A DNA stretch of 64,000 nucleotides from positions 124,001-188,000 of the forward strand of contig CAYQMG010000074.1 in NCBI GenBank assembly GCA_964418585.1, read 5' to 3'. This stretch comes from JAJRTE01 sp964418585. GTDB taxonomy: Bacteria > Myxococcota_A > UBA796 > JAJRTE01. Both the position numbers and the translations under genes were made by a program. Of this stretch, positions 34,614 through 43,704 are shown piece by piece (position 1 is the stretch's first letter; each line of letters begins with the position of its first letter). The notes beneath the pieces are model-generated. The model saw only the letters and a program-made list of their open reading frames with translations, was not told the origin of the DNA and searched no databases.

Positions 34614-36308
34614 ATGGAGTTCCAGGGAGGGCGACCGCAAGTGTGTGCAGCCACGCCGGGGGACACGGGGTTTCGGGAGCGACACGTCGTCACCTGCTTC
34701 CTGGTGCACGATCAGCGTATCCTGCTGCTGAAACGCGGGGAACTGGTGCGGGCCTACCGGGGCCGATGGACGGCCATCAACGGGTCGGTCTCGGGGGACC
34801 CGATGACTCAGGCGGTCCACAAGATTCGTGACGAAACCGGCCTCGCGCCCTCTGCACTCCAGCTTGTGCGCCGCGGGAGTCCGCTCACGGTCACGGAGAA
34901 GGCAAAACGGATCCGGTGGCAGGTCCATCCGTTCCTGTTCCGGGCATCCGATCCGGGGCCGCTCCAGCTCACCTGGCAACATACAGACCACGTGTGGGCC
35001 GACCCGAGAACCCTGGACGGCCTGGACACCGTGCCCATGCTCAAGGAAACCCTCGATCGGGTGTGGGACAGTCACGCACTGGGTCCCCGGGAGCCCCCCC
35101 GGGAGGAGACCCACGACCGTGGGGTGCAGGAAGGGCAAGAAGGGTCAGGGGAACCGGGCACACACCTTCGCGGGCTTCCGGCGCAACCCGAACTCAGGCG
35201 CGACCGTGTGGCGCCTGCGCCACACAAGGAGGAACCACGCCCCAACCACGCCGCCTCCACCCAGGGCATTCCGGTGCGGGTCATTCGTGCCACCAGCATC
35301 CCGCGGCTCGCCCCTGCTGTCAAAGGCGCTGCACCGGATGGCACACCGCCCCGCAGCCGTGGCAAGGCCCTCCTCAAGGACCCGATCCTCCACCCACTGC
35401 TCGAGCGCCTCCGGCACGAACGAACCAGCGGGCATGCCTTGCTCATTCAACGGGGGCTGGAGGCCCTGCGCGCCGCAGCGGACCGAAGCGGCGCGGAGTC
35501 GTGCGAGGAGCAGCTCGAGGATCTGCGCATGGTCGGGCGTCTCATTTCCGACATCCGACCCACCTCGGCCACCTTGACCCAGACCATCGCCCGGTTGCTC
35601 TACGAACTCGAGTTCGAGGTGGCCCGCGATCCTTCCCTCGACCACCTCGTGACCAGCCTGGACCAGGCGGTGGCCAGACTCAAGGAACAGCACCAGTCCG
35701 ATATTTCCCAGATTGCAGCCGAAATCGCCCGGCTGATTCCGCCCGGGGCCACCGTGATGACCACCGCTTACTGCGTTCCCCTGGTGGAAGCGCTCCAACG
35801 GTGCAATCAATTCGGCCTCCGCGTGCTCGTCCTCGAACATCATCCGCCCGGAGACGGGCGGATGATGGCGCGGGCGGCAGCGGCCCTGGGCAAGACCACG
35901 ACGCTGATTGCCGACAGCGCCATGGGACTGCACGTGCAGGAGGCGGACCTTGTGGTGGTGGGGGCCGAAGCTTTGCTTGCCGACGGCTCCGCCGTGTGTC
36001 CGATCGGGGCATATCCCCTGGCTCTGGTGGCCGGTGAAGCGGGTATTCCGTTCTACATCGCGGCTCCGCTCAGCGCGCTGGATCTGCGCCCGGACGCGGA
36101 CCGGGAGGTGGTGCTGGAGGAGGGGAGCCCGACCGAGGTGTGGGAGGACGCTGACGAAGGGGTGGAGGTGCGAAACGTCCGGCACGAGCGGGTCCCATCG
36201 GCCCAGATCACGGGCCTGATCACCGAGGAAGGGTTTGTGCAGCCGGCATCCATCCAGCAGGAGGTCCGAACCCGGGAGCACCTGTTCGACGCCTTGTTCG
36301 ACCAATGA
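34614..36308 (+). CDS. Fusion of NUDIX-like and eIF2B/ribose-bisphosphate isomerase-like domains
   Basis: A 564-residue two-domain protein. Residues about 20-160 are NUDIX-like (VVTCFLVHDQRILLLKRG; GRWTAINGSVSGDP), but the catalytic NUDIX box is degenerate: HKIRDETGL stands where REUxEExGU is expected. Residues about 160-250 are a Pro/Arg-rich linker. Residues about 255-564 match the eIF2B-alpha/MtnA/R15P isomerase fold, ending with LLADGSAVCPIGAYPLALVAGEAGIPFYI. In MtnA the catalytic Asp is in VGADR; here it reads VGAEA, so activity is doubtful. Similar fusions occur in haloarchaea. A GTG at 34641 after AGGGAGGG is an alternative start. Confidence 0.8.
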   Translation: MEFQGGRPQVCAATPGDTGFRERHVVTCFLVHDQRILLLKRGELVRAYRGRWTAINGSVSGDPMTQAVHKIRDETGLAPSALQLVRRGSPLTVTEKAKRIRWQVHPFLFRASDPGPLQLTWQHTDHVWADPRTLDGLDTVPMLKETLDRVWDSHALGPREPPREETHDRGVQEGQEGSGEPGTHLRGLPAQPELRRDRVAPAPHKEEPRPNHAASTQGIPVRVIRATSIPRLAPAVKGAAPDGTPPRSRGKALLKDPILHPLLERLRHERTSGHALLIQRGLEALRAAADRSGAESCEEQLEDLRMVGRLISDIRPTSATLTQTIARLLYELEFEVARDPSLDHLVTSLDQAVARLKEQHQSDISQIAAEIARLIPPGATVMTTAYCVPLVEALQRCNQFGLRVLVLEHHPPGDGRMMARAAAALGKTTTLIADSAMGLHVQEADLVVVGAEALLADGSAVCPIGAYPLALVAGEAGIPFYIAAPLSALDLRPDADREVVLEEGSPTEVWEDADEGVEVRNVRHERVPSAQITGLITEEGFVQPASIQQEVRTREHLFDALFDQ

Positions 36309-36327
36309 GCGCCATGAGCGCCACGAG

Positions 36328-36342
36328 CGGCCCATCGGGCCG
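36328..36342. terminator. Hairpin between convergent genes
   Basis: CGGCCC-ATC-GGGCCG, a perfect 6-bp stem, lies in the 43-bp gap between genes ending at 36308 and 36352. It could end transcription both ways; there is no T-run. Just before it, ATGAGCGCC is repeated in tandem. Confidence 0.35.
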
Positions 36343-36351
36343 AACCAGGTG

Positions 36352-37929
36352 TCAGGGGCGGACGAAGTCGAACGGAGGCAGTGGTTCCCCCTGGTAGTGC
36401 GGGTAATCATCCTCGGTGGCCGTGTGCAGCCGCTGAAGCGTCACCTCCCGGCGGTACGCCAACGCCAGCACGTCGAGTTCGCCCAGACGAAGTCGCCACC
36501 GTTCCAACGCGGCCTGCACCATGCGCCCGGCATCGAAAATGGCGTCCCGCTCCTCCCGCACCAGCAGGGACCGCAGGTGGGTACACAGGTCTGTCTCCTG
36601 CCACCAAGCCATCTGGCGACCCAGGTTCTCCACATCTGTGCGTGTGTTCTCCACCCGGCGGAGCACTGCGGCCACCTCGCGGTTGCGGCGGAGATCCTCC
36701 GCAATGGGGCGGAGCAGCGGCAAGCGGCGTCGCGCCATCGTTTCTCGAGGATCGCGTCCCGCCGGCGCGGGGGTCGCTTCCGAGTCGCCATCCAAAGCCA
36801 GCACCGGGGTCTGGTCGTAGAGCAAAGCCATGACTCGAGGGGCATCCTCGACCCGTCGGTAGGCCTCCTGAAAATCCCTCAGCGCTGTCCGAAGGGCGTG
36901 CAACCGGTCCAGGTAGGCACGAAGCACGCCATCGGCCAGATCGAACTGCTCCGTCCACATGTAGATCAAGGCGACCAACAACGACGCCTCGGGCACGAAT
37001 GCTTCCCGATCCACCCGGTCCACCCGGTCCAGGCGAATTCGAGCCAGCACACCCACGGCGTCCTCGAGGCGTCCAAGATGGAACAGGGTCCAGGCAAGCT
37101 CCAGGGAGGCCCTGGGCCACTGTTCGGAATCGTCGGGAACCCGTTCGTAGAGCACACGGGCGTCCTCGAACTCTCCAGCTGCATACTGGATACGGGCCAT
37201 GGCCAGCAGCGCCAGGTCATGCAGCCGTGCAGCAAGGACCTCGAGGTGCTGATTTCCTGTGTCCGGAAGAGGGGGTCGTCCCCTGGAAAGGGGCACGAGT
37301 CGATTGTAGGCCGCGTCCCGGGCTCCCCCGGCCACGTCCATCGCCGCGAGCAAGTAGGTGGCCTGCCAGCCCACCAGGGTATCCACATCTCCGACTTCCT
37401 CGAACAGAAGCCGTGCCACGTCGAACGCCCGGGCTTCCCACCGGGCCACCCCATCCAGGTAGATGTAAGCCTCCCCGGGGGCGTCCGGCAACAGGGGGTC
37501 GAACGGGAGCGCCTCGAGGCGCGCCACCAGTTCCTGCGTGTCGTCCAGGCGGACCGCCGCATCGGCCCAGGCCACCAAGGCGTCGCCAGCCACGTCACCC
37601 GCAGTGCGCCCGAATCGCACCACGTCGCGATAGTAAAGGGTGGCGAGTTGCGGCAATCCGATGATGTCCAGGCTTCGGCCGAGTAGCCAACGAGCCTCCG
37701 CGCTCGTGGCAGCCGAACATGGTTTGGACAGGACTTCGTAGGCTGCGATCGACGCCTTGTGATAGCGCTGCTCGTCAAAAAACGTCCGGGCCTCGTCCAG
37801 TGCCCCGGTGCCGGAGGACGCTTCGACCCCCTCGACCTCTGCCCGCGCACTCCCAGGCGGGACAGACCAGACTCCACACGTCCAGAGCCAGAGCACCCAC
37901 ATCCAGGGGAGCGTTCGTCTCGTCTGCAT
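36352..37929 (-). CDS. Exported TPR-repeat protein
   Basis: A 525-residue protein with a signal peptide (LPWMWVLWLWTCGVW... ending SARAEVEG) followed by tetratricopeptide-like helix pairs (ARTFFDEQRYHKASIAAYEVL; ARIQYAAGEFEDARVLYERV; AWTLFHLGRLEDAVGVLARI) and a C-terminal coiled-coil-like part. It is likely a periplasmic scaffold. The start at 37929 is 17 bp after the double-subtilisin stop, so it is probably in the same transcript and may handle or assemble the proteases. No specific function is recognised. Confidence 0.8.
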   Translation of the reverse strand: MQTRRTLPWMWVLWLWTCGVWSVPPGSARAEVEGVEASSGTGALDEARTFFDEQRYHKASIAAYEVLSKPCSAATSAEARWLLGRSLDIIGLPQLATLYYRDVVRFGRTAGDVAGDALVAWADAAVRLDDTQELVARLEALPFDPLLPDAPGEAYIYLDGVARWEARAFDVARLLFEEVGDVDTLVGWQATYLLAAMDVAGGARDAAYNRLVPLSRGRPPLPDTGNQHLEVLAARLHDLALLAMARIQYAAGEFEDARVLYERVPDDSEQWPRASLELAWTLFHLGRLEDAVGVLARIRLDRVDRVDREAFVPEASLLVALIYMWTEQFDLADGVLRAYLDRLHALRTALRDFQEAYRRVEDAPRVMALLYDQTPVLALDGDSEATPAPAGRDPRETMARRRLPLLRPIAEDLRRNREVAAVLRRVENTRTDVENLGRQMAWWQETDLCTHLRSLLVREERDAIFDAGRMVQAALERWRLRLGELDVLALAYRREVTLQRLHTATEDDYPHYQGEPLPPFDFVRP

Positions 37930-37945
37930 GATCACGTTCACCTGT

Positions 37946-40900
37946 TCAGCCGGCTCGTCTCCTGCGCACCACGCCCACAACACCTCCTGCCAGCAGGATC
38001 GCGACCAGAGGCACCGAGCCGTCTCCCCCCCGCTCCCGGGCCACAGCGCACGCACAGCCACTCCCGCCGTCTACAGTCGGTTCCGGCGTCCCCGCTTCCT
38101 CGACCGCGTTGCAATCCCTTCCCACTCCACCCGGAAGCGTCTCCGCACCTGGGTAGACGAATGGATCGGCGTCGTCACAGTCCCCCTGGCAGGTCGAGTA
38201 TCCGTCCAGATCATGATCGAACCCCTCGTCCTGCTCCCCGTCGCAATCGTCGTCCCGTCGGTTGCAAATCTCCTCTGCACCAGGATACACCGTCTCATCG
38301 GTGTTGTCACAATCGTCCTCGACGAATCCGTCGCCGTCAATATCCGGGAGGACCGACAATGCGTCGACCAGATCGAGCCGGGGATACTCATAGGTCGTAC
38401 CGGTTCGATCGTCCTCGACCACGCTGTGGGAAATCGTCAATGCCGCCCGGATGTCGTCCACCGACACGTCGGGAAAAGCGCTCATCAAGACCGCCCCGGC
38501 TCCGGCCACATGGGGCGACGCCTGAGAGGTTCCGGCCATGGCGTAGCCGCCGGCGACAATCAACGTTCCCGGCGCAGCCAGGTCGATCAGGGGACCGCCA
38601 TTGGACGTACAGTTGAGCACGTCCGCCGACCAGGCCTTGTCCACGCACATCGGGTTGTCACACCCGGTGGGCCCCCAGCAAATGACACTGCCCTCTTCCA
38701 CAAGCTGCGCGTCATACGAGTTGGCCACCGCCATCACCTTGCTAAGACAGGCAGGGTAACTGACTCCGTAGGGATAGCCATCGTTCCCGGCCGCCGCCAC
38801 CAGCAGAATCCCGGCCGCCCAGACGGACCGCACGGCCGATGTGTAGCCCACCGTGGCGTCGCAGGCCGTCATGTAGCGCTCCGGGGAGCCTCCCACGCTG
38901 AGGTTGACCACCCAGATATTGTAAGCAAGATGATTGGTCAACACCCAGTCCAGCGCCCCGGCTATCACGTCCGAACTGGCCGTCGTGCACGGGTTGTCCT
39001 CAAAAATCTTCACCGCCACGATGTTGGCTCCGGTCGCAACTCCGCCCGGCGTGCACTTGTACAGGTCCCAGGAACTGTCACAGGTCGAGCAGTCCGCAGC
39101 ACACCCCTCCGGGATGACCGGGGGACCGGCCGCAATGGCGGCCACATTGGTCCCGTGACCCATGCAATCCATCGGGTCGTTGTCGCCATCAGCGATGTCC
39201 ACACCAGCGACGACCTTGCACCCTTCGCCCAGGCACCCACCCAGCTCTTCCCGGGTGTAGTCGACACCGGAATCGAGAATCGCCACCGAGATCCCGCTTC
39301 CGTCCGCGCCGAACCCGCCCTCGGCCTCCCGGGCGCGGATGAGCGGGATACTTTCCACGAGCTGCGCCCGGTAGTGTTCGATCTGTCCGACCGCCTCCAC
39401 GTCGGGACAGGCGCGGAGCCGGGCGAGGGCCGCCCGGGAGAGCCGCACGTGCAGCATGGGGATGGACGTGTACCGGTGCAACACGTCCTGGCTCTGGAGT
39501 CTCGAGCAACCGAGCACCCGGTCCTTGATTGCGTCCAGGGTCCGTTGCCAACGGGCGAGGGATCGGGGCGAGACGCCGGACGGCCAACGCAATGAAACCA
39601 TGGCTTCCACCGTTCGACCGTCCCGGAGAGCTTCCTCCACTTCCCGCTCCACCCTCACCCCGGTCCCGGACAGGTCCGCGGCTTGCACCCCGCCCGCGAG
39701 GCATGACAGAACCAGGACCCCCCCAAACAAGAGGAGCACCCCCCGTTTCCTCACACGCCACAACGCCCCCAGGACCAATCCGGTCCACACCACAAGCCCC
39801 ACGCCGCCCCGCCATGGGGAGGAGACGCAACCGCACCCCTGCGGTTCTTGAAGGTCCAGAGGACGCACCGCGTTTTCGTCCACCTCTCCGTCGCAGTCGT
39901 TGTCCACGCCGTCGGCAAACTCCGTGGCGCCGATGTAGGTGTCCGGATCCGCGTCGTCGCAATCCCCGGCGCAGGAGGCCACGCCGTCACCGTCCTCGTC
40001 GAATCCCTCATCCACCAACCCGTTGCAGTTGTCATCCTTCCCGTTGCACTCCTCCACTCCATCCGGATTGGCCCCGGCATCCCCCTCATCACAGTCCTCG
40101 GCGGGCGAGTAACCGTCCCCATCGGTGTCAGGGAGCAGGTTCAAGGCCTGACGCACGTCGAGGCGGGGATAGGTCCAGGTGGTGTCCGAACGGTCGTCCA
40201 CGACGTAGTGACTCGAGTTCATCAACGCCTCTCGCATGGTCTGGAGGTCCAGACCCGGCGCCGCCTCGGCCAGAATTGCCGCAGCTCCGGCCACGTGAGG
40301 GGCCGACTGGGAGGTTCCCCCCTGCTCCGAGCCGCCGGCATCGATGATCGCTCCCGGTGCGGCCAGGTCGATCAGGGCGCCTCCATTGGACACACAGACC
40401 AACTGATCGACTTCCGGCAAGCGGTCGGAGCAGGGGTGTCCGAGCGGCGATGCGGCGTCCCACAGGAAGACGCCGTCCATGTCTGAATCATAGGAGTTGG
40501 CCACGGCCATCACGTTCTCGAGGCATGCAGGATAGGCGACCGCGTCGGTGAATCCGTCGTTTCCCGCCGCTCCGACGACCAGGATACCGAGTTCGGTGAG
40601 CAGGTCGACGGCCACGCCGTAGCCGGCGAGGTCCTCGGCGTCACACGGGTCTGTGTACCGGCCGATCCCAAGGCTCAGGTTGACGGCGACGATGTGATAC
40701 TCGGCCCAGTGGTCCACGACCCAGTCGAGGGCAGCCGTGACATCATCGTCCCAGGCCTCGGAGCATTCACTGGAGGCAAAGACCTTGAGGGCAGCGATCT
40801 GAGCGCCGGGCGCGACGCCTCGAGTCCCGGCCGCGATGGCGGCGACATTGGTTCCGTGTTCGCCACAGTCCCGGGGGTCCGAGTCCTCGTCGGCAAAATC

Positions 40901-41464
40901 GTACCCAGCCACCACCTTGCATTCGGGCTGTCCCCAGCAGTTGCCCAATTCCTGCTCGTGATAGTCTACCCCGGTATCGATGATGGCCACGGTGGTGCCC
41001 CGTCCATCGTGGCCGGTATCCGACACCACCTGGGAGGCATGAATGAGCGGCACACTTTCCTTCAGCATGGGATAGTTGGGGCGATTCATTCCAACGATTC
41101 GAACCGATGGACAGCGGGCGAGCCGAGACAGGGTGTCGCGAGAAACCGCCAGGTGCAGGGCTGGAAGCCACCGGTACCTGTCCAGTATCTCCTCGGCCGG
41201 AATCCGGCCACATGCGATCACCTCGCTCTGCACCGTTTCCACCCCCTGACGCCATGCCCGACGGTTCACCGGCCCCACCCCTTCCGGTCTCACCAGCCAG
41301 ACCAGAACGTCGGCCCGTTCCTCCCTGTCCAGCGCGTCCCACACCGCAGCCTGAATCCGCACGCCCCCTTCAGACACGGGCGCACCAGCCGTGTCGGCCT
41401 CGACAACCTCACACAGGGTTCCCAGAAGACACACCACCAACGCCGTGGATGGCCAGCGATTCAT
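37946..41464 (-). CDS. Tandem double subtilisin-like (S8) surface protease in one reading frame
   Basis: An 1172-residue open frame containing two complete S8 proteases. Copy 1 (residues 1-570): signal peptide, catalytic Asp163 (IIDTGVDY), His203 (GEHGTNVAAI), Asn302, Ser385 (GGTSQSAPHVAG), two MopE repeats, then GCGC (543-546), a hydrophobic helix and an Arg/Lys cluster. Copy 2 (from residue 571) begins with a second signal-peptide-like RKRGVLLLFGGVLVLSCL, repeats the catalytic plan (ILDSGVDY, GHGTNVAAI, GTSQASPHVAG), two MopE repeats, GCAC, a helix and VRRRRAG. The internal sorting signal followed by an export signal is odd: either a true fusion, or two genes joined by a frameshift at the GTGA near 39751. 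The start at 41464 has GGAGG upstream. Confidence 0.88.
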   Translation of the reverse strand: MNRWPSTALVVCLLGTLCEVVEADTAGAPVSEGGVRIQAAVWDALDREERADVLVWLVRPEGVGPVNRRAWRQGVETVQSEVIACGRIPAEEILDRYRWLPALHLAVSRDTLSRLARCPSVRIVGMNRPNYPMLKESVPLIHASQVVSDTGHDGRGTTVAIIDTGVDYHEQELGNCWGQPECKVVAGYDFADEDSDPRDCGEHGTNVAAIAAGTRGVAPGAQIAALKVFASSECSEAWDDDVTAALDWVVDHWAEYHIVAVNLSLGIGRYTDPCDAEDLAGYGVAVDLLTELGILVVGAAGNDGFTDAVAYPACLENVMAVANSYDSDMDGVFLWDAASPLGHPCSDRLPEVDQLVCVSNGGALIDLAAPGAIIDAGGSEQGGTSQSAPHVAGAAAILAEAAPGLDLQTMREALMNSSHYVVDDRSDTTWTYPRLDVRQALNLLPDTDGDGYSPAEDCDEGDAGANPDGVEECNGKDDNCNGLVDEGFDEDGDGVASCAGDCDDADPDTYIGATEFADGVDNDCDGEVDENAVRPLDLQEPQGCGCVSSPWRGGVGLVVWTGLVLGALWRVRKRGVLLLFGGVLVLSCLAGGVQAADLSGTGVRVEREVEEALRDGRTVEAMVSLRWPSGVSPRSLARWQRTLDAIKDRVLGCSRLQSQDVLHRYTSIPMLHVRLSRAALARLRACPDVEAVGQIEHYRAQLVESIPLIRAREAEGGFGADGSGISVAILDSGVDYTREELGGCLGEGCKVVAGVDIADGDNDPMDCMGHGTNVAAIAAGPPVIPEGCAADCSTCDSSWDLYKCTPGGVATGANIVAVKIFEDNPCTTASSDVIAGALDWVLTNHLAYNIWVVNLSVGGSPERYMTACDATVGYTSAVRSVWAAGILLVAAAGNDGYPYGVSYPACLSKVMAVANSYDAQLVEEGSVICWGPTGCDNPMCVDKAWSADVLNCTSNGGPLIDLAAPGTLIVAGGYAMAGTSQASPHVAGAGAVLMSAFPDVSVDDIRAALTISHSVVEDDRTGTTYEYPRLDLVDALSVLPDIDGDGFVEDDCDNTDETVYPGAEEICNRRDDDCDGEQDEGFDHDLDGYSTCQGDCDDADPFVYPGAETLPGGVGRDCNAVEEAGTPEPTVDGGSGCACAVARERGGDGSVPLVAILLAGGVVGVVRRRRAG
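39751..39754 (-). other. GTGA junction between the two subtilisin copies
   Basis: On the minus strand GTGA occurs exactly where copy 1 ends its Arg-rich anchor and copy 2 begins its signal peptide. GTGA is the classic 4-bp overlap of a stop (TGA, in the +1 frame) and a GTG start. In this sequence the upstream copy is not in the +1 frame, so translation would read through. A one-base sequencing or biological indel upstream would restore two genes. Confidence 0.5.
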
Positions 41465-41562
41465 GAGAGCAGAAACCTCCATCGCCGCCGCTGTCCGCCA
41501 CCCCCCGAACCGCGGAAGCTCGAGCAGGATCGCCCATCCGCCCGGGCAGCGGTCGCACTCCA

Positions 41563-42885
41563 CTAGCTGTGAAGCACCTCCAAATCCATGCCAAGCTGTT
41601 GCATGCGGCGGGCGATGTGCTCGTAGCCTCGCTCGATGTACCGCACGTTTCGTATCACCGATTCCCCTTCCGCCAACGCGGCCGCTATCAGATACGAGAA
41701 TCCGGCTCGAAGGTCAGGAACCTCGAACTCGATCCCTTTCAGCGGGGTTGGCCCCACGATCACTGCGCTGTGCTCGTGATCCCGGTGCCGAAAACGACAA
41801 CTCTTCCCCCCCAGGCATTGAGAAAACAGCTGGACCTGCGCGCCCATCCGGTTGAGCGCCCGGGTGTAGCCGAACCGACGCTCGTACACGGTCTCGTGCA
41901 TGACCGAGACTCCGCGAGCCTGGGTCAGCAGGATCACGAAGGGCTGCTGCCAGTCGGTCATGAAGCCGGGGTGCACATCCGTTTCGAGAGCAATGGGCCG
42001 GAACGAGGCCGGGTCTCCGTGAAAACGAATGCCGTCCTGCTGCACCTCGAACTGCCCCCCCACTTTGCGAAAGGCGTTCAGGAACGTGATGAGATGATCC
42101 TGCCGACACCCCCGCACCGTGATGGCTCCCCCGGTCACCGCGGCCGCGACCCCGAACGAGGCAGCCTCGATGCGGTCGCCAATCACCCAGTGGTCGGCCG
42201 GGTGCAACCGCTGCACCCCTTCGACGATCCAGGTCCGGTTGACGTCCTGATAGATGATGGCGCCCATCCGTTGCAAGAACTGGGCCAGGTCCACCACTTC
42301 GGGCTCGATGGCTGCATTCTGTATCACCGTGGTCCCGTGCGCCAGGGTCGCCGCGGTCATGACGTTCTCGGTCGCACCGACACTGGGGTAAGGCAAGGTG
42401 AAAATGGTTCCCTTCAGGTGGTCGGCCCGCGCGTGGTAGAAACCGTCTTCGAAGGCGATGTGCGCCCCCAAGGACTTCATGCCGTCGATGTGGAAGTCCA
42501 CGGGGCGGGGCCCCAGGGTACACCCGCCGAGCACCGGCACTCGAGCCTCGCCCATGCGATGGAGCAAGGGGCCGATCAACAGGATGGGAATTCGATTGAC
42601 GCCGCTGAAGGCTATCGGGATGGTCGCCTGGGTGATCCGGGAGGAATCCACCTCGAGGACGTTCTCGTCCTTCCACCGGCACCGGGCGCCCACGGATTCC
42701 ACGATTTCGATGGTGGTCTGGACGTCGCCGATACGTGGCACATTGTGAAAGGTGCAGACGCCACCCGACAGCAACGAGGCGACGATCTGCTTGGTGGCCG
42801 CGTTCTTGGCACCAGCGACCCGCACCTCTCCCTCGAGGCGGGCCTTGCCCCTCACCCGGTAGTACCGCCGATTTTCTTGCTCCAC
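41563..42885 (-). CDS. murA: UDP-N-acetylglucosamine 1-carboxyvinyltransferase MurA
   Basis: A 440-residue enolpyruvyl transferase, the first committed step of peptidoglycan synthesis in the cytoplasm. The GTG start at 42885 follows AGGAGGAGG. VAGAKNAATKQI gives the substrate-binding Lys27-Asn28; GGCTLGPRPVD carries the phosphoenolpyruvate-binding Cys at residue 122, the fosfomycin target (Cys115 in E. coli); ETDVHPGFMTDWQQPF is the conserved Asp-loop. The length is close to typical (about 420). A promoter-like sequence lies within the end of the upstream gene. The downstream protease gene begins 98 bp later. Confidence 0.95.
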   Translation of the reverse strand: MEQENRRYYRVRGKARLEGEVRVAGAKNAATKQIVASLLSGGVCTFHNVPRIGDVQTTIEIVESVGARCRWKDENVLEVDSSRITQATIPIAFSGVNRIPILLIGPLLHRMGEARVPVLGGCTLGPRPVDFHIDGMKSLGAHIAFEDGFYHARADHLKGTIFTLPYPSVGATENVMTAATLAHGTTVIQNAAIEPEVVDLAQFLQRMGAIIYQDVNRTWIVEGVQRLHPADHWVIGDRIEAASFGVAAAVTGGAITVRGCRQDHLITFLNAFRKVGGQFEVQQDGIRFHGDPASFRPIALETDVHPGFMTDWQQPFVILLTQARGVSVMHETVYERRFGYTRALNRMGAQVQLFSQCLGGKSCRFRHRDHEHSAVIVGPTPLKGIEFEVPDLRAGFSYLIAAALAEGESVIRNVRYIERGYEHIARRMQQLGMDLEVLHS

Positions 42886-42950
42886 CGTGGACCTCCTCCT
42901 GCCTGCGCTCCAGCCTGGTGAGGTGTCCGGCAGGGCGGGCACCCGATACC

Positions 42951-42980
42951 TTATACAATGGGGGGACACCTGGCTTCAAG
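42951..42980 (-). promoter_or_regulatory. Putative murA promoter
   Basis: Minus-strand TTGAAG (42975-42980) and TATAAG (42951-42956), 18 bp apart, about 65 bp before the GTG at 42885. The -35 overlaps the stop region of the upstream gene. Confidence 0.45.
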
Positions 42981-43536
42981 GGCCATGCGCCGAGCCGTGC
43001 TGCCTCAGCACGGTCTGGATCCGCTCGACTCGAGGGGCCACGTCGGTGACGAGGAGGGTGTTGGTCCGGGTATCCACCGCAATGGAGCCGCGGTCGGAGA
43101 GGAACTCGGCCAGCACGCCGGCCAGGTCGTCGGCGTTGGCGTAGTCGACGGGGATCAAAACCGTGACCAGGGGCGCTGCTTCCTGTTGCCGGGCCTGCAC
43201 GTCGGCCTGCAGCCGGTTCCGCTGTTCGATGTGCGCCAACGTGTCGACCAGGATCACGTTCCCGACCGTCACGGTCCCCAGGCCCTGACTGACCAGGACA
43301 GCGGCAAAGGCGTCCTCCCAGGTCACATCGACGAGTCGGAGGGTGACCCGGCCCTTGATGCCGTCCGCCACCACAATGTTCACACGGCCGACCAGGGCAA
43401 GAAGGCGGAATACGTTGTGCACGTCCGCTTCCTTCACGTCCAGGGTGACGGTGCGGGCGGGTGCACCGCCGCCCATCGCCCCCGAGGAGAGGGCGAGGAG
43501 CAACCCCAGTGCGATCGCATGAGCAAGACCTTTCAT
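42976..43536 (-). CDS. Secretin N-terminal-domain protein lacking the secretin pore
   Basis: A 186-residue exported protein (signal peptide MKGLAHAIALGLLLALSSGAM). The mature part matches two small domains of PilQ-like secretins: an STN-type domain (VNIVVADGIKGRVTLRLVDV) and a secretin N1-type domain (LIPVDYANADDLAGVLAEFL, then IAVDTRTNTLLVTDV). PilQ normally continues for 200-300 residues of beta-barrel, which is absent. It is either a solo periplasmic accessory protein or the remnant of a split secretin gene. No type IV pilus or type II secretion gene is nearby. It is upstream of murA on the same strand. Confidence 0.8.
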   Translation of the reverse strand: MKGLAHAIALGLLLALSSGAMGGGAPARTVTLDVKEADVHNVFRLLALVGRVNIVVADGIKGRVTLRLVDVTWEDAFAAVLVSQGLGTVTVGNVILVDTLAHIEQRNRLQADVQARQQEAAPLVTVLIPVDYANADDLAGVLAEFLSDRGSIAVDTRTNTLLVTDVAPRVERIQTVLRQHGSAHGP

Positions 43537-43587
43537 CGTGCTTCCCGGGCTCGATGCTCATTCCACCTGTGCCGCCCCCTGTACCCG

Positions 43588-43617
43588 ATCATACGTGACG
43601 ACCCCGGCAAGCGTCCA
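43588..43617 (-). promoter_or_regulatory. Putative promoter of the secretin-domain gene
   Basis: Minus-strand TGGACG (43612-43617) and TATGAT (43588-43593), 18 bp apart, about 50 bp before the ATG at 43536. Confidence 0.35.
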
Positions 43618-43638
43618 CAGGAAACCCGGTGTCTTTCC

Positions 43639-43667
43639 TTTCCTTCCCACACGGTCCACCGTATACT
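43639..43667 (+). promoter_or_regulatory. Putative promoter of the S37 peptidase gene
   Basis: TATACT (43662-43667) with TTTCCT (43639-43644) 17 bp upstream. The -10 is good, the -35 weak; the start codon is at 43705. Confidence 0.35.
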
Positions 43668-43704
43668 CATGGAGACGCTTCCCCTCCCCACTTCCGGAGG
43701 CTGC

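Noticed and set aside
42958..43704. Long N-terminal extension of the S37 peptidase frame
   Set aside because: It covers the antisense of the secretin-domain gene and the promoter region; a lipoprotein signal starts at 43705.
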